DNA of 64,000 nucleotides from AC-51 sp963749895 (GTDB lineage: Bacteria > Actinomycetota > UBA4738 > HRBIN12), in the NCBI GenBank assembly GCA_963749895.1, contig CAVVOG010000003.1, forward strand, positions 186,001-250,000, written 5' to 3'. Every line of letters starts with the position of its first letter. The stretch's first letter is position 1. The notes under the pieces were generated by a model that worked only from the letters and a program-made list of their open reading frames with translations, had not been told where the DNA came from and ran no database searches. Positions 1 to 7,099 of the stretch are shown one piece after another. The position numbers and the translations under genes are program-made.

Positions 1-294
1 ATCGTCGCGGAGCAGGGTGACTGGGTCCTGATCCATATCGCGAACGACGGCGCGATCTTGCACCCGATGCACCTGCACGGCTTCCACTTCGAGGTCGTCG
101 CGGTCGACGGGTTCCCGTTGGCCGAGAACCAGCGGTACATGGCGGACACGCTCGTCGTGGCGCCGGGGTCCCGGTACGACATCATGTTCCGGGCGGACTA
201 TCCGGGGGCGTGGGCGTACCACTGCCACATCCTTCCGCACGCGGAGGGGCCCGACGGCATGTTCGGGATGGTGACGGCGGTCGTCGTCGTCTGA
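1..294 (+). CDS. Multicopper oxidase, C-terminal fragment (5' end outside window)
   Basis: The reading frame is open from the first base and ends at TGA 292-294, so only the last 97 codons are visible. Two classical copper-binding blocks are present: HPMHLHGFHF, with the His-x-His ligands of the type 2/3 centre, and YHCHILPHAEGPDGMFGMV, with the HCH...H...M ligands of the type 1 and type 3 centres. This is the C-terminal cupredoxin domain of a laccase or copper-oxidase type enzyme. These enzymes normally act outside the membrane and couple one-electron substrate oxidation to reduction of O2 to water; the substrate cannot be told from this fragment. A strong hairpin follows the stop. Confidence 0.9.
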   Translation: MVAEQGDWVLIHIANDGAILHPMHLHGFHFEVVAVDGFPLAENQRYMADTLVVAPGSRYDIMFRADYPGAWAYHCHILPHAEGPDGMFGMVTAVVVV

Positions 295-313
295 TCCGAC
301 CGATCGTCGAGAC

Positions 314-342
314 GTCGGGGCCGGGCTTCGCCCGGCCCCGAC
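314..342. terminator. GC-rich hairpin between convergent genes
   Basis: A perfect 12-bp inverted repeat (GTCGGGGCCGGG and its complement) flanks CTTCG. It lies between the ends of the multicopper oxidase (+) and the histidine kinase (-) genes and could stop transcription from both sides. There is no T-tract, as is common for terminators in high-GC actinobacteria. Confidence 0.7.
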
Positions 343-362
343 GCGTTCCCGCGTCCGGCGCG

Positions 363-1514
363 TCAGAGGGGGAGTCGGGCGGTGATGGTCGTTCCCTCGC
401 GGTCGACGGAGTCGATCGCGAACTCGCCGCCCATCGAGGTCACGCGCTCGCGGAGGTTCCCGAGCCCCATCCCATCGGTCGGGCGTGAGACGTCGAACCC
501 GGAGCCGTCGTCGTCGATCTCCAGGACGGCGTCGGCCCCGCTGCGGAGCAGGGAAACCCGGCACGTCGTCGCCTCGGCGTGACGGCCGACGTTGGACAGA
601 GCCTCGCGGGTGAGCTGGACCACGTCGGCGGCGACCGAGGCGAGTTCGGCGGCGACCGACTCGTCGATCTGGACGACCGTGACGACCCCCGAGCGTTCTT
701 CGAACTCCCGCCCCAGCTCCTGGAGGGCCTGGTCGAGCTGTCGATCGGCGAGGATGCCCGGGCGCAGCCCGAAGATGTAGTTGCGCAGGTCGCGGATCGT
801 CCGGTCGATGTCCTCGACCGAGTTCTCGAGCCGCGTCGTGAGATCGGTATCGCCGGCCTGAGCGGCGACGCCCTGCAGGCTCATCCCCACGGCGAACAGG
901 GCCTGAACGACGCCGTCGTGGAGCTCCTTCGCGATCCGCTCACGCTCTTCGAGAACCTCGAGGCGACGGAGCTCCTGCTGTGCGCGGGTCATCTCGGCGT
1001 AGAGCCGGGCGTTCTCGATCGCCACGCCTGCCTGCGTGGCCAGGACCGTGAGGGCGCTCTCGTCATCCTCGTCGAAGGCCGCCGCGCCGCGCTTCTCGGT
1101 GAGGTAGATGTTGCCGAACACCCGGCCCAGCGCCCGCACCGGCACGCCCAGGAACGAGCGCATCACGGGGTGGCCCGACGGGAAGCCCGACGCCCGGGGA
1201 TCCGTCGCGAGGTCGGCGATCCGGATCGGGCGAGCCTCCGCGGTCAGCAGGCCGAGGACCCCGTGTCCGGTGGGCGGCTCGCCCATCACCGAGCGATCCT
1301 CGGGGGAGATGCCGGCGGTGACGAACCGCGTGATCGTCCCCTCGTCTCCGAGGACCCCGATGGCCGCGTACCGCGCGCCCGTGATGTCGACCGCCAGGTC
1401 ACAGATCCTCTGCAGGACCGAGTCGAGATCGAGCTCGGCCGACAGGGCCAACCCCGCCTCGATCAGCATGCGGTTCCGGTCGTGCGCGGTCGGCAGGGGC
1501 TCAGAGGTGGTCAC
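363..1514 (-). CDS. GAF-domain sensor histidine kinase (DevS/NarX-like)
   Basis: A 383-residue two-component sensor kinase without membrane segments, so probably cytosolic. A single GAF domain spans about residues 27-172 and contains FLGVPVR...VFGNIYLTEK, typical of the second GAF domain of DevS/DosS-type kinases. It is followed by a HisKA_3 dimerisation helix with the phosphoacceptor in ELHDG (His199) and a HATPase_c domain with DDGSGFD and GMGLGNLRERV. Such kinases phosphorylate NarL-type regulators. None is adjacent; the orphan NarL-type regulator at 45767 is a possible partner (inference only). The start is GTG 1514, six bases after a TACGCT box; a longer frame to 1637 lacks initiation signals. 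The sensed signal is unknown. Confidence 0.88.
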   Translation of the reverse strand: MTTSEPLPTAHDRNRMLIEAGLALSAELDLDSVLQRICDLAVDITGARYAAIGVLGDEGTITRFVTAGISPEDRSVMGEPPTGHGVLGLLTAEARPIRIADLATDPRASGFPSGHPVMRSFLGVPVRALGRVFGNIYLTEKRGAAAFDEDDESALTVLATQAGVAIENARLYAEMTRAQQELRRLEVLEERERIAKELHDGVVQALFAVGMSLQGVAAQAGDTDLTTRLENSVEDIDRTIRDLRNYIFGLRPGILADRQLDQALQELGREFEERSGVVTVVQIDESVAAELASVAADVVQLTREALSNVGRHAEATTCRVSLLRSGADAVLEIDDDGSGFDVSRPTDGMGLGNLRERVTSMGGEFAIDSVDREGTTITARLPL

Positions 1515-1520
1515 GGTCGA

Positions 1521-1526
1521 AGCGTA
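1521..1526 (-). promoter_or_regulatory. -10 box of histidine kinase gene (leaderless)
   Basis: TACGCT on the minus strand, 6 nt before the GTG at 1514. No Shine-Dalgarno sequence is present, so the transcript probably begins at the start codon. Confidence 0.6.
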
Positions 1527-1696
1527 GCAACGGCCGGACGGGGTACATGGGGCAGTGCCTCGAGGAACGACGACCGGGCGTACGCCAGGGCAACCGTCCC
1601 CCGGCGCGGGGGGCGTCCGGCCCGGCCCCGCCGGCACCCCTGCGCCTACCGTGACCTCGGGAGTCGATGGCGGCTCCTGGTGAGGAGGTGACCTGG

Positions 1697-2377
1697 ATGC
1701 CAGGGACCGTGCGTGACGTGATGACCAGAACCGTGGTCGCCGCGCCGCTCGGTACGACCTTCAAGGATCTCGTGCGCCGGATGCACGAGTACCGGGTCGG
1801 ATCGATCCCCGTGATCGGCGAGGACGAGACGATCGTCGGCATCGTCACGGAGGGGGATCTGCTGCTGAAGCGCGATCCCGAACTCCTGGAATGGCACCTG
1901 CTTGAGGGCCCTCACCGCCGCGTGGAGCGCCGCAAGGCCCTGGGCCGGGTGGCCCGCGACCTGATGTCGGCGCCGCCGATCACGATCGGTCCGAACGCCT
2001 CGACGAGCGAGGCCGCGCATCTGATGCACGAACGATCGGTGAAGCAGGTCCCGGTGGTCGACGACCACGGGCGCATCCTGGGGATCGTCTCCCGTGTCGA
2101 CCTGCTGGCCGCGTTCCTACGCAGCGACGACGCGATCGCCGACGAGGTGTCGGCCTTCGTCGCGGCCCGTCTGGCGGAACCGCACGCGGTCGAGGTGAGC
2201 GTCCGTGACGGCATCGTGCGGCTCGAGGGGCTGGTCGAGCACCGGACGCTCGCGCAGCGGATCGTGGACCGGGTCCGCCTGTTCGACGGCGTGGTCGCCG
2301 TCGAGGCGGATCGGTTCGACTGGGAAGTGGACGACACGGTCCAGCCCGTGTCGCCTGTGCCCTGGGTCGGCTTCTGA
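1697..2377 (+). CDS. CBS-pair and BON domain protein
   Basis: A 226-residue protein with two CBS motifs in tandem (about residues 5-60 and 85-140, with VGSIPVIGEDETIVGIVTEGDL and QVPVVDDHGRILGIVSRVDL cores) followed by a C-terminal BON domain (about residues 150-210). CBS pairs bind adenine nucleotides and act as energy or redox sensors; BON domains are thought to bind phospholipid or associate with membranes. The combination is common in actinobacteria as a stress-related protein of unsettled function. The start at ATG 1697 was preferred over an in-frame ATG at 1667 because GGAGGTGA (1684-1691) sits 5 nt upstream of it. The gene is transcribed alone and is convergent with the ferric-reductase-like gene. 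Confidence 0.85.
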   Translation: MPGTVRDVMTRTVVAAPLGTTFKDLVRRMHEYRVGSIPVIGEDETIVGIVTEGDLLLKRDPELLEWHLLEGPHRRVERRKALGRVARDLMSAPPITIGPNASTSEAAHLMHERSVKQVPVVDDHGRILGIVSRVDLLAAFLRSDDAIADEVSAFVAARLAEPHAVEVSVRDGIVRLEGLVEHRTLAQRIVDRVRLFDGVVAVEADRFDWEVDDTVQPVSPVPWVGF

Positions 2378-2390
2378 GCCGATCCGGATC

Positions 2391-2428
2391 GCGGGAGCCG
2401 GTGTCAGGCGGCGGACGCCGGCTCCCGC
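2391..2428. terminator. Bidirectional hairpin at a convergent gene junction
   Basis: GCGGGAGCCGG (2391-2401) and CCGGCTCCCGC (2418-2428) form a perfect 11-bp stem with a 16-nt loop. The right arm lies inside the last codons of the ferric-reductase-like gene, so the hairpin would serve both converging transcripts. Confidence 0.55.
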
Positions 2429-2994
2429 TTCATGTCTGGGTTCCGACGAGCGGTCGCGGTCGCCGGCCGCGGTGGCCGGTAGCCCGCGGTGAGGCCACGG
2501 ACGAGGACGAGGAACAGGGTCGCCACCCCCGTGACGGCGTAGACCGCGAACATCCACGGCCGCTCGGTGTCCGTGCCGGCGAACACGCCGTGCAACAACG
2601 CGAGGATGAACGCGGGGACCGCGAGGAGATGGATCGCCCTCCACACGCGGGTCGACATCTGCCCCCGGACCCAACTGGTGACCGCGACGAGGACGAGCGC
2701 GTACATCGACACGATGCCCAGGGCGACGCCGAACGGGCGGTAGCTGGACCGAACGGGCACGAGCAGGTCGAGCAGATCGAACGGTACGAAGTCGTGGATC
2801 AGCAGCAGGACGAGGTGGACGCCGAGCAGGGCCAGGCCGGACGTGGCGATCGACGCGTGGAAGCGGTTGGACGATGCCTTCGACACCCGCTTCGTGACGA
2901 CGCCGGTGGTCGACACGAGGCCCCAGGCAACCGACAGGAACAGCGCGACGTAGGCTCCCACACCCGCGGCGCGGAGCCATACCCATTCCGTCAT
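2404..2994 (-). CDS. Ferric-reductase-like haem b transmembrane protein
   Basis: A 196-residue integral membrane protein with about five or six hydrophobic segments. Paired histidines occur in RFHAS...VHLVLLLIHDF and again in RAIHLL...LLHGVF, the pattern expected of bis-His haem b ligands in the ferric reductase-like domain of MsrQ/YedZ-type proteins. Its ATG (2992-2994) overlaps the apbE stop as ATGA, so the two are translationally coupled. The pairing suggests a membrane electron-transfer module in which ApbE flavinylates a partner outside the membrane and this protein moves electrons through haem. No FMN-binding-domain partner or obvious flavinylation site is encoded in the visible neighbours. 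An upstream extension to 3135 overlaps apbE and has no support. Confidence 0.8.
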   Translation of the reverse strand: MTEWVWLRAAGVGAYVALFLSVAWGLVSTTGVVTKRVSKASSNRFHASIATSGLALLGVHLVLLLIHDFVPFDLLDLLVPVRSSYRPFGVALGIVSMYALVLVAVTSWVRGQMSTRVWRAIHLLAVPAFILALLHGVFAGTDTERPWMFAVYAVTGVATLFLVLVRGLTAGYRPPRPATATARRNPDMKREPASAA

Positions 2995-3866
2995 GCCGCC
3001 TCCTCGGTCGTCATCGAGATCACCACGTCGCCATCGCTCGCGACGAGGATGGCCGGGTAGCGTTCGACGGCGCCCCTCCCGAGGAGCAGGGCGTCGGTCG
3101 CACGGACCTCCGCCGTCGCAGCATCCTCGGCCCACACGGTCGCCTGCGTGAGCGTCGTGGCGGCCGGGCGACCGGTCGTAGGGTCGATCACGTGGTGAAG
3201 CCCGGGCGCCCAGGTGCGCTTCGCGATCGAGGACGTCGCCAGGCCGCCTGCGGCGAGCCGCACCCTGGCCACCTCGCCTTCCGGATCGGCGGGATCCTCG
3301 ACGGCGACCTCGAGCAAGGGCGCGGTGCCTGCCACCCGCAGGTCACCTCCGGCGTTCACGACGACCCAGGCGATCCCGGTGGCGAGCGCGTCGTCCGCCG
3401 CACGATCGGCGGTCCATCCCTTGGCGATGCCGCCCAGGTCGAGGTGGACCCCCGCGGGGAGGGTCATGGTGCGGTCGTCCACCTCGACCTCGGCCCACCG
3501 CCCACAGGGCGTGGCCGGATGCAGCGCTCCCCGGGCGCCCGCTAGGAGGTCGTCGAAGTCCCGGTCGTACCCGGCCGCCACGAGCGCGTCGTGCGCCGTG
3601 GGGTCGAACCGGCCGTCGGTCGCGCGGGCCGCGCTGAGCGCCAGGCCGACCACCGAGGCGAAGGCCGTCGAGACGCGGGTCGGGGCTCCCGATCGGCCGT
3701 TGACCGACACCAGTTCGCTGTCGGACCGGAAGCGCGAGAACCGCGCCTCCTCGCGCTCGAAACGGCGCTCGATCGAGCGCACGGCCTTCAGGAAGCGAGC
3801 ATCGCGCACGGGTCCGAGGACCGAGACGGTGGTGCCCATCGCGCGGAAGCTGTGAGGAACGCTCAT
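2991..3866 (-). CDS. apbE: FAD:protein FMN transferase (ApbE family)
   Basis: A 291-residue ApbE protein of typical core length. Family motifs are visible: FRAMGTTVS near the N terminus, GRFDPTAH, LDLGGIAKGW (FAD/Mg2+ site), VVNAGGDL and HHVIDPTTGRPA. ApbE transfers FMN from FAD covalently to a Ser/Thr on target redox proteins, usually outside the cytoplasmic membrane. There is no clear N-terminal signal or lipobox, so localisation is uncertain. It starts 2 nt after the preceding small gene and overlaps the ferric-reductase-like gene by 4 nt, in an operon read leftwards from about 4576. Confidence 0.92.
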   Translation of the reverse strand: MSVPHSFRAMGTTVSVLGPVRDARFLKAVRSIERRFEREEARFSRFRSDSELVSVNGRSGAPTRVSTAFASVVGLALSAARATDGRFDPTAHDALVAAGYDRDFDDLLAGARGALHPATPCGRWAEVEVDDRTMTLPAGVHLDLGGIAKGWTADRAADDALATGIAWVVVNAGGDLRVAGTAPLLEVAVEDPADPEGEVARVRLAAGGLATSSIAKRTWAPGLHHVIDPTTGRPAATTLTQATVWAEDAATAEVRATDALLLGRGAVERYPAILVASDGDVVISMTTEEAA

Positions 3867-3868
3867 CG

Positions 3869-4198
3869 TCAGGAGCCGCCCGTGCTCGTCGAGGCGGGAG
3901 CGGGAGCCGGAGCCGGTGCCGCGGCGGTGCTCGGTGCCTGGACCACCACGGTCGGCGCCGAGACGGGGGTGCTCGGCGCAGCGTCCACGATCACGATCCG
4001 GCGGATCACGTGACGCTCGATCACCCTGCGGGGCGGCGCGCTCGCGCGCCGCCCCGCAGGGGCCGAGACGTCGGATGCCGGAAGCGGGGCCGCCGCCAGG
4101 GCGGCTCCGCTGCCGATCGCGGTCGCCGTGCCCGCCAGCCAGGCCGCGGCGCGGATCCGCGCAGGCGACCAGCGGGTGCGGCGAGCCCGCTCAGTCAT
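3869..4198 (-). CDS. Small basic/Ala-Pro-rich protein with N-terminal signal-anchor
   Basis: 109 residues beginning MTERARRTRW, then a hydrophobic Ala-rich segment (about residues 17-40) that looks like a signal anchor, a basic Arg/Ile stretch (RRVIERHVIRRIVIV), and an Ala/Pro/Thr-rich tail ending STSTGGS. No family was recognised. The start ATG (4196-4198) sits in the sequence ATGACTGA, where the TGA ends the acidic upstream gene when that gene is read in its alternative frame. This suggests two coupled genes rather than one. In the sequence as given, the upstream frame runs straight into this gene, making a 235-residue fusion (3869-4576). Cotranscription with apbE suggests a role in the same envelope redox system. 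Confidence 0.6.
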   Translation of the reverse strand: MTERARRTRWSPARIRAAAWLAGTATAIGSGAALAAAPLPASDVSAPAGRRASAPPRRVIERHVIRRIVIVDAAPSTPVSAPTVVVQAPSTAAAPAPAPAPASTSTGGS

Positions 4199-4576
4199 CC
4201 TCGTCCTCGTGATCCTCGTCCTCGTCCTCGTACGTGCCTCGTCCTCGTGGTCCTCGTCCTCGTGGTCCTCGTCCTCGTACCCGTCATCATCGAAGTCGTC
4301 GGACGGGGACGACGTGGACGTGGGGGCGGAGGGGGTCTGCGTGACCACGACCGGGGCGGGGGTGTCGTCGCCGGAGGCCTTGGCCTTCCGGTGGACCGTC
4401 ACGGTCTCGGTGATCGTGCGGACCTTGGGCTCGCGGCGCTGGATCTCGTCGGTCGTAGCGCGTGAGCCGCCGGCGGAGGCCTCGGGGCCGGTGAAGCCGG
4501 CGGCGACGGCCATCCCGGCCACGAGCATCGCGAGCACCAGGCCCGCCGCCACCATCATCGCGGAGCGCTTGTTCAT
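4191..4576 (-). CDS. Exported acidic-tail protein (apparent frameshift in repeat)
   Basis: Starts at ATG 4576 after a good Shine-Dalgarno sequence (GGAAGGAG). The first ~30 residues form a signal peptide or anchor (MNKRSAMMVAAGLVLAML), then comes a Thr/Pro-rich linker and an Asp/Glu/His-rich tail. Around 4236-4245 the frame leaves the acidic repeat and becomes Arg/Thr-rich (TRTRTR). A -1 shift there would continue EDEDEDHEDEDD and stop at TGA 4191-4193, overlapping the next start codon. The acidic reading is more plausible, so either a base is missing from the sequence or ribosomes shift in the repeat. No family was recognised; metal binding by the D/E/H tail is a guess. Confidence 0.5.
4199..4280. 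repeat. Hexanucleotide-like (TCCTCG)n repeat
   Basis: An imperfect repeat of TCCTCG/TGGTCCTCG units that encodes the Asp/Glu tail on the minus strand. It is the probable site of the frame change in that gene, because short repeats are prone to slippage and to assembly error. Confidence 0.75.
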
Positions 4577-4629
4577 CGCGGCATCTCCTTCCGTCGGGGA
4601 TCGGGATCGATCCGTTCGCGACGGGTGCC

Positions 4630-4635
4630 ACGCTA
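4630..4635 (-). promoter_or_regulatory. Candidate -10 box of the redox operon
   Basis: TAGCGT on the minus strand about 54 nt upstream of the ATG at 4576, which also has a Shine-Dalgarno sequence. This suggests that the block acidic protein - basic protein - apbE - ferric-reductase-like has its own leadered promoter rather than depending on the sigma/anti-sigma genes. No good -35 was found. Confidence 0.4.
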
Positions 4636-4698
4636 GGGAGACGGGCGTCAGGGCCCGGGCAAGCCTCGGTTAAGGGCGGGCCAAGGATAGGGCGGACG

Positions 4699-5451
4699 TC
4701 AGGAGAGTTGGGCGGTCAAGACGGGATCGCTCGTGGGCTCCTCGGGACACGAGGTGGGTTCGACCGTGACGGCCATGGTGTCCGTGGTCCCGACGTTCGC
4801 CTCGACGTACACCGCGATCCGACCGTCGACCGGCGCGACACAGCCGCCCTTGATCGGCGTCCCGTCGTCGATCATCCAGATCTCGTAGGTCCGATCGGCG
4901 CCAGGGTCGGGGAGATCGTCGCCCCAGAAGGCGACGCCCGTCTCACCGGGCACGTAGGCCATCGCGAACTCGCCGTCGGAACCCTGGAACCGCACGACGG
5001 TCTGCGACCACTCGGTCGTGACATCGGTCGCACCGCCGAGGCGAGGCACCACGACCACCGCGAGCAGCACGAACGCTGCCGCAGCGGCGAGCCATCCGGG
5101 CAGCGCCCGGCGGCGTCGGCGCCCGGCGAGTTCGTCGACCGGCGGTGCCACGTCGACCGGGAGTGCCACGTCGACCGGCGGCGCCACGCTGATCCGCGGT
5201 GCCGAGGGTGCCCGAACCGCCCGGGCCGCGATCAGGAGCCGCTCGGTCGCTGCGTCGGAGATGGGCACGGGGTCGAGGGAGACCGCGAGGAAGGCCGCCG
5301 TGTCGGCGTACGCGGCCTCGAGTTCGCGGCAGGTCGCGCAGTCTCCGTGCGATCCGAGCGCGGTCTCGAGGGTGTGCCCCTCATCTGGGTCCAGCCCGTC
5401 GAGCGCGCGGACCGCGAGGGACTCCTCGATCGTCTCGTGGCGTCCGCTCAT
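4699..5451 (-). CDS. rskA: RskA-type anti-sigma factor
   Basis: A 250-residue single-pass membrane protein. The N-terminal ~75 residues resemble an anti-sigma domain, with a partial zinc-finger-like HGDCATC. A Pro/Val linker follows, then one transmembrane helix (about residues 115-135, LPGWLAAAAAFVLLAVVVV) and an external RskA C-terminal domain (WSQTVVRFQGSDGEFAMAYVPG...GRTYEIW-like pattern). RskA proteins hold an ECF sigma factor at the membrane until regulated proteolysis releases it. The start overlaps the sigma gene stop by 4 nt, the standard sigma/anti-sigma arrangement. The ApbE operon lies 122 nt downstream, so a redox signal is a reasonable inference. Confidence 0.88.
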   Translation of the reverse strand: MSGRHETIEESLAVRALDGLDPDEGHTLETALGSHGDCATCRELEAAYADTAAFLAVSLDPVPISDAATERLLIAARAVRAPSAPRISVAPPVDVALPVDVAPPVDELAGRRRRRALPGWLAAAAAFVLLAVVVVPRLGGATDVTTEWSQTVVRFQGSDGEFAMAYVPGETGVAFWGDDLPDPGADRTYEIWMIDDGTPIKGGCVAPVDGRIAVYVEANVGTTDTMAVTVEPTSCPEEPTSDPVLTAQLS

Positions 5452-6026
5452 CGCTCGAGCTCCTCGAGGGCAGAGCGGAGCCGGCGCATCCCCAGCAGCG
5501 CGCGCGACTTCACGGTCCCGAGCGGCTGGCCGGTCCGATCCGCGATCTGCGACTGAGACAGCCCGTCGAAGTACATCTGCTCCAGGACCTCGCGCTGTTC
5601 GGCCGGCAGTCCGGCGAGCGCTGCCCGGACGAGCCGCTGCTCCTGCGGCCGGGCCAGGTCCTCGACGACGTCGTCGGCGTGATCGGCCGTCTCGTCACGG
5701 ATCCCGGCCACCATCTCGTCGGCCCGACGACGCTGTGCTTCCTCGCGACGGACCATGTCGACGGCGCGGTGGTGGACCATGCCGAGCAGCCAGGCACGCA
5801 CCGAACCTCGCTCGGCGTCGTACCCCTGCGGGTCCCGCCACACGCCCAAGAACGCTTCCTGCACGATCTCCTCCGCCAGATGGGCCTGGCGCACGACCCG
5901 CCGAGCCAGCGCGGACGCCGCCGGGCCGTGTCGCCCGAACAGACGGCGGAAGGCATCTTCGTCGCCCTCGGCGATCGATCCGAGCAAGGCCCGGTCGTCG
6001 GCCGCGTCGAGCTCACGAGCCGACAT
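5448..6026 (-). CDS. ECF-family RNA polymerase sigma factor (SigK-like)
   Basis: 192 residues with the two sigma domains of ECF factors. Region 2 is seen around residues 30-100 (EEIVQEAFLGVWRDP and VRAWLLGMVHHRAVDMVRR) and region 4 near the C terminus (GLSQSQIADRTGQPLGTVKSR, a helix-turn-helix). The close pairing with an RskA-type anti-sigma factor makes it SigK/SigL-like. It should direct transcription of a small envelope or redox regulon; the downstream apbE block is the obvious candidate, but no ECF promoter motif was identified with confidence. It ends with the 4-nt overlap into rskA. Confidence 0.9.
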   Translation of the reverse strand: MSARELDAADDRALLGSIAEGDEDAFRRLFGRHGPAASALARRVVRQAHLAEEIVQEAFLGVWRDPQGYDAERGSVRAWLLGMVHHRAVDMVRREEAQRRRADEMVAGIRDETADHADDVVEDLARPQEQRLVRAALAGLPAEQREVLEQMYFDGLSQSQIADRTGQPLGTVKSRALLGMRRLRSALEELER

Positions 6027-6138
6027 CGACCGCTCCCGAACCCACGAGACCGTCGTCGCGGACGGCGCCAGAGCGCCGCTTCGCCGCCTGGTATCCGCAG
6101 CGGAGCGACCTCCGGATGACCGTTCGCATCATCGTTCC

Positions 6139-6960
6139 TCAGGTCGTGGTCCGGGCGGCGAGACCCCGGGCCGCCTCCTCGAGGATCGCGGCGAGCCCCG
6201 CCCCACTTCCGGGCTCGTAGCGGGCCGTCCCGACCGACAACGCGAGGGATCGCGGCTGCTCGAGGGCCGCGTCGTGGACGGCGATCGCCTCGACGAGCCT
6301 GGACAGGACGAGCGTCTCGGCTCCGGTCGCATCTCCGGTCAGCAGGACGCACAGGGTGTCCGGAGCGATCCGGGCCGGCACGTCGGCGTCGCGGACGGCG
6401 TCGAGAACGATCTGCGCGGCGTCTCGAGCGAGCTCCTGCTCCTCGTCGAGGACTCGTGGCCGTCCACCCTCGCCGAACCGAACGAACACGAGGACGACCG
6501 GGACCCCGAGCCGGTCGGCCATCCGTAGGTGATGCTCGGCGATCGGTGCGAAGCCTCGGAGGTTGGGCAGCCCGGTCACCTCGTCGACCGTGGCGAGGTC
6601 GCGTCGGAGCTGGCGCAGGGATGTCGTGTAGCGGATGGACCGTGGCAGCACGACATCCAAGGTCGGATCGTCGACGAGGTGGTCGTCGGCGCCCGCGTGG
6701 AGGGCGACCGCCGCATCGGCGGCGCCCGCGGGATCGGTCACCACGATCACGGCCGCGTCGGGTGCAACCGCCCGCACCGCCCGCAGTGCTTCGAGCGGAG
6801 CTCCTCCCGACAGGGACAGCACGATCGCGTCCTCGGTCACCGGCCCACCCAGGTCGTCGACGCTCGCGACCCGTCGGACCGCGATGTCGTCGTCCTGGCC
6901 GAGCGTCCGTTCGGTGGTCTCGGGGAGACCGACCAGCAGGACCGATAGGGACTGGGTCAT
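6139..6960 (-). CDS. Degenerate response-receiver plus degenerate GGDEF protein
   Basis: 273 residues. The N-terminal ~125 residues have a receiver-like fold, but the strand expected to carry the phosphoacceptor Asp reads AIVLSLSGG. The C-terminal half starts with DEVTGLPNLRGF, the hallmark start of GGDEF domains (D-x-LTGLPNRR). However, the GG[D/E]EF signature is replaced by APDTL and the metal-binding DxD/F strand by VFVRF. Neither phosphorylation nor cyclic-di-GMP synthesis is therefore expected; a scaffold or ligand-binding role is more likely. ATG 6960 was chosen for its GAGGAG sequence; the frame also extends to 7053 without support. It lies 112 nt upstream of the sigma gene. Confidence 0.7.
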   Translation of the reverse strand: MTQSLSVLLVGLPETTERTLGQDDDIAVRRVASVDDLGGPVTEDAIVLSLSGGAPLEALRAVRAVAPDAAVIVVTDPAGAADAAVALHAGADDHLVDDPTLDVVLPRSIRYTTSLRQLRRDLATVDEVTGLPNLRGFAPIAEHHLRMADRLGVPVVLVFVRFGEGGRPRVLDEEQELARDAAQIVLDAVRDADVPARIAPDTLCVLLTGDATGAETLVLSRLVEAIAVHDAALEQPRSLALSVGTARYEPGSGAGLAAILEEAARGLAARTTT

Positions 6961-7087
6961 CTCCGTCGTCTCCTCACGCGTGTGGCTGCTGGGGCGGCGC
7001 CGCGCATCATCCCATACGGGACCTTCCGTCACGAAGGCTCCACGGGAACGCAACGGCCGTGGGGGGTCGCCGCCGCCGGGGCGCGGC

Positions 7088-7093
7088 TACGCT
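7088..7093 (+). promoter_or_regulatory. -10 box of LCP gene (leaderless)
   Basis: TACGCT followed by 6 nt and GTG 7100. No Shine-Dalgarno sequence is present, so transcription probably starts at the initiation codon. Confidence 0.6.
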
Positions 7094-7099
7094 CGTGCC

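Noticed and set aside
4699..5556. Long plus-strand frames over the sigma/anti-sigma genes (for example 5018-6220)
   Set aside because: GC-rich antisense frames lacking domains; the minus-strand genes have clear sigma and RskA motifs.
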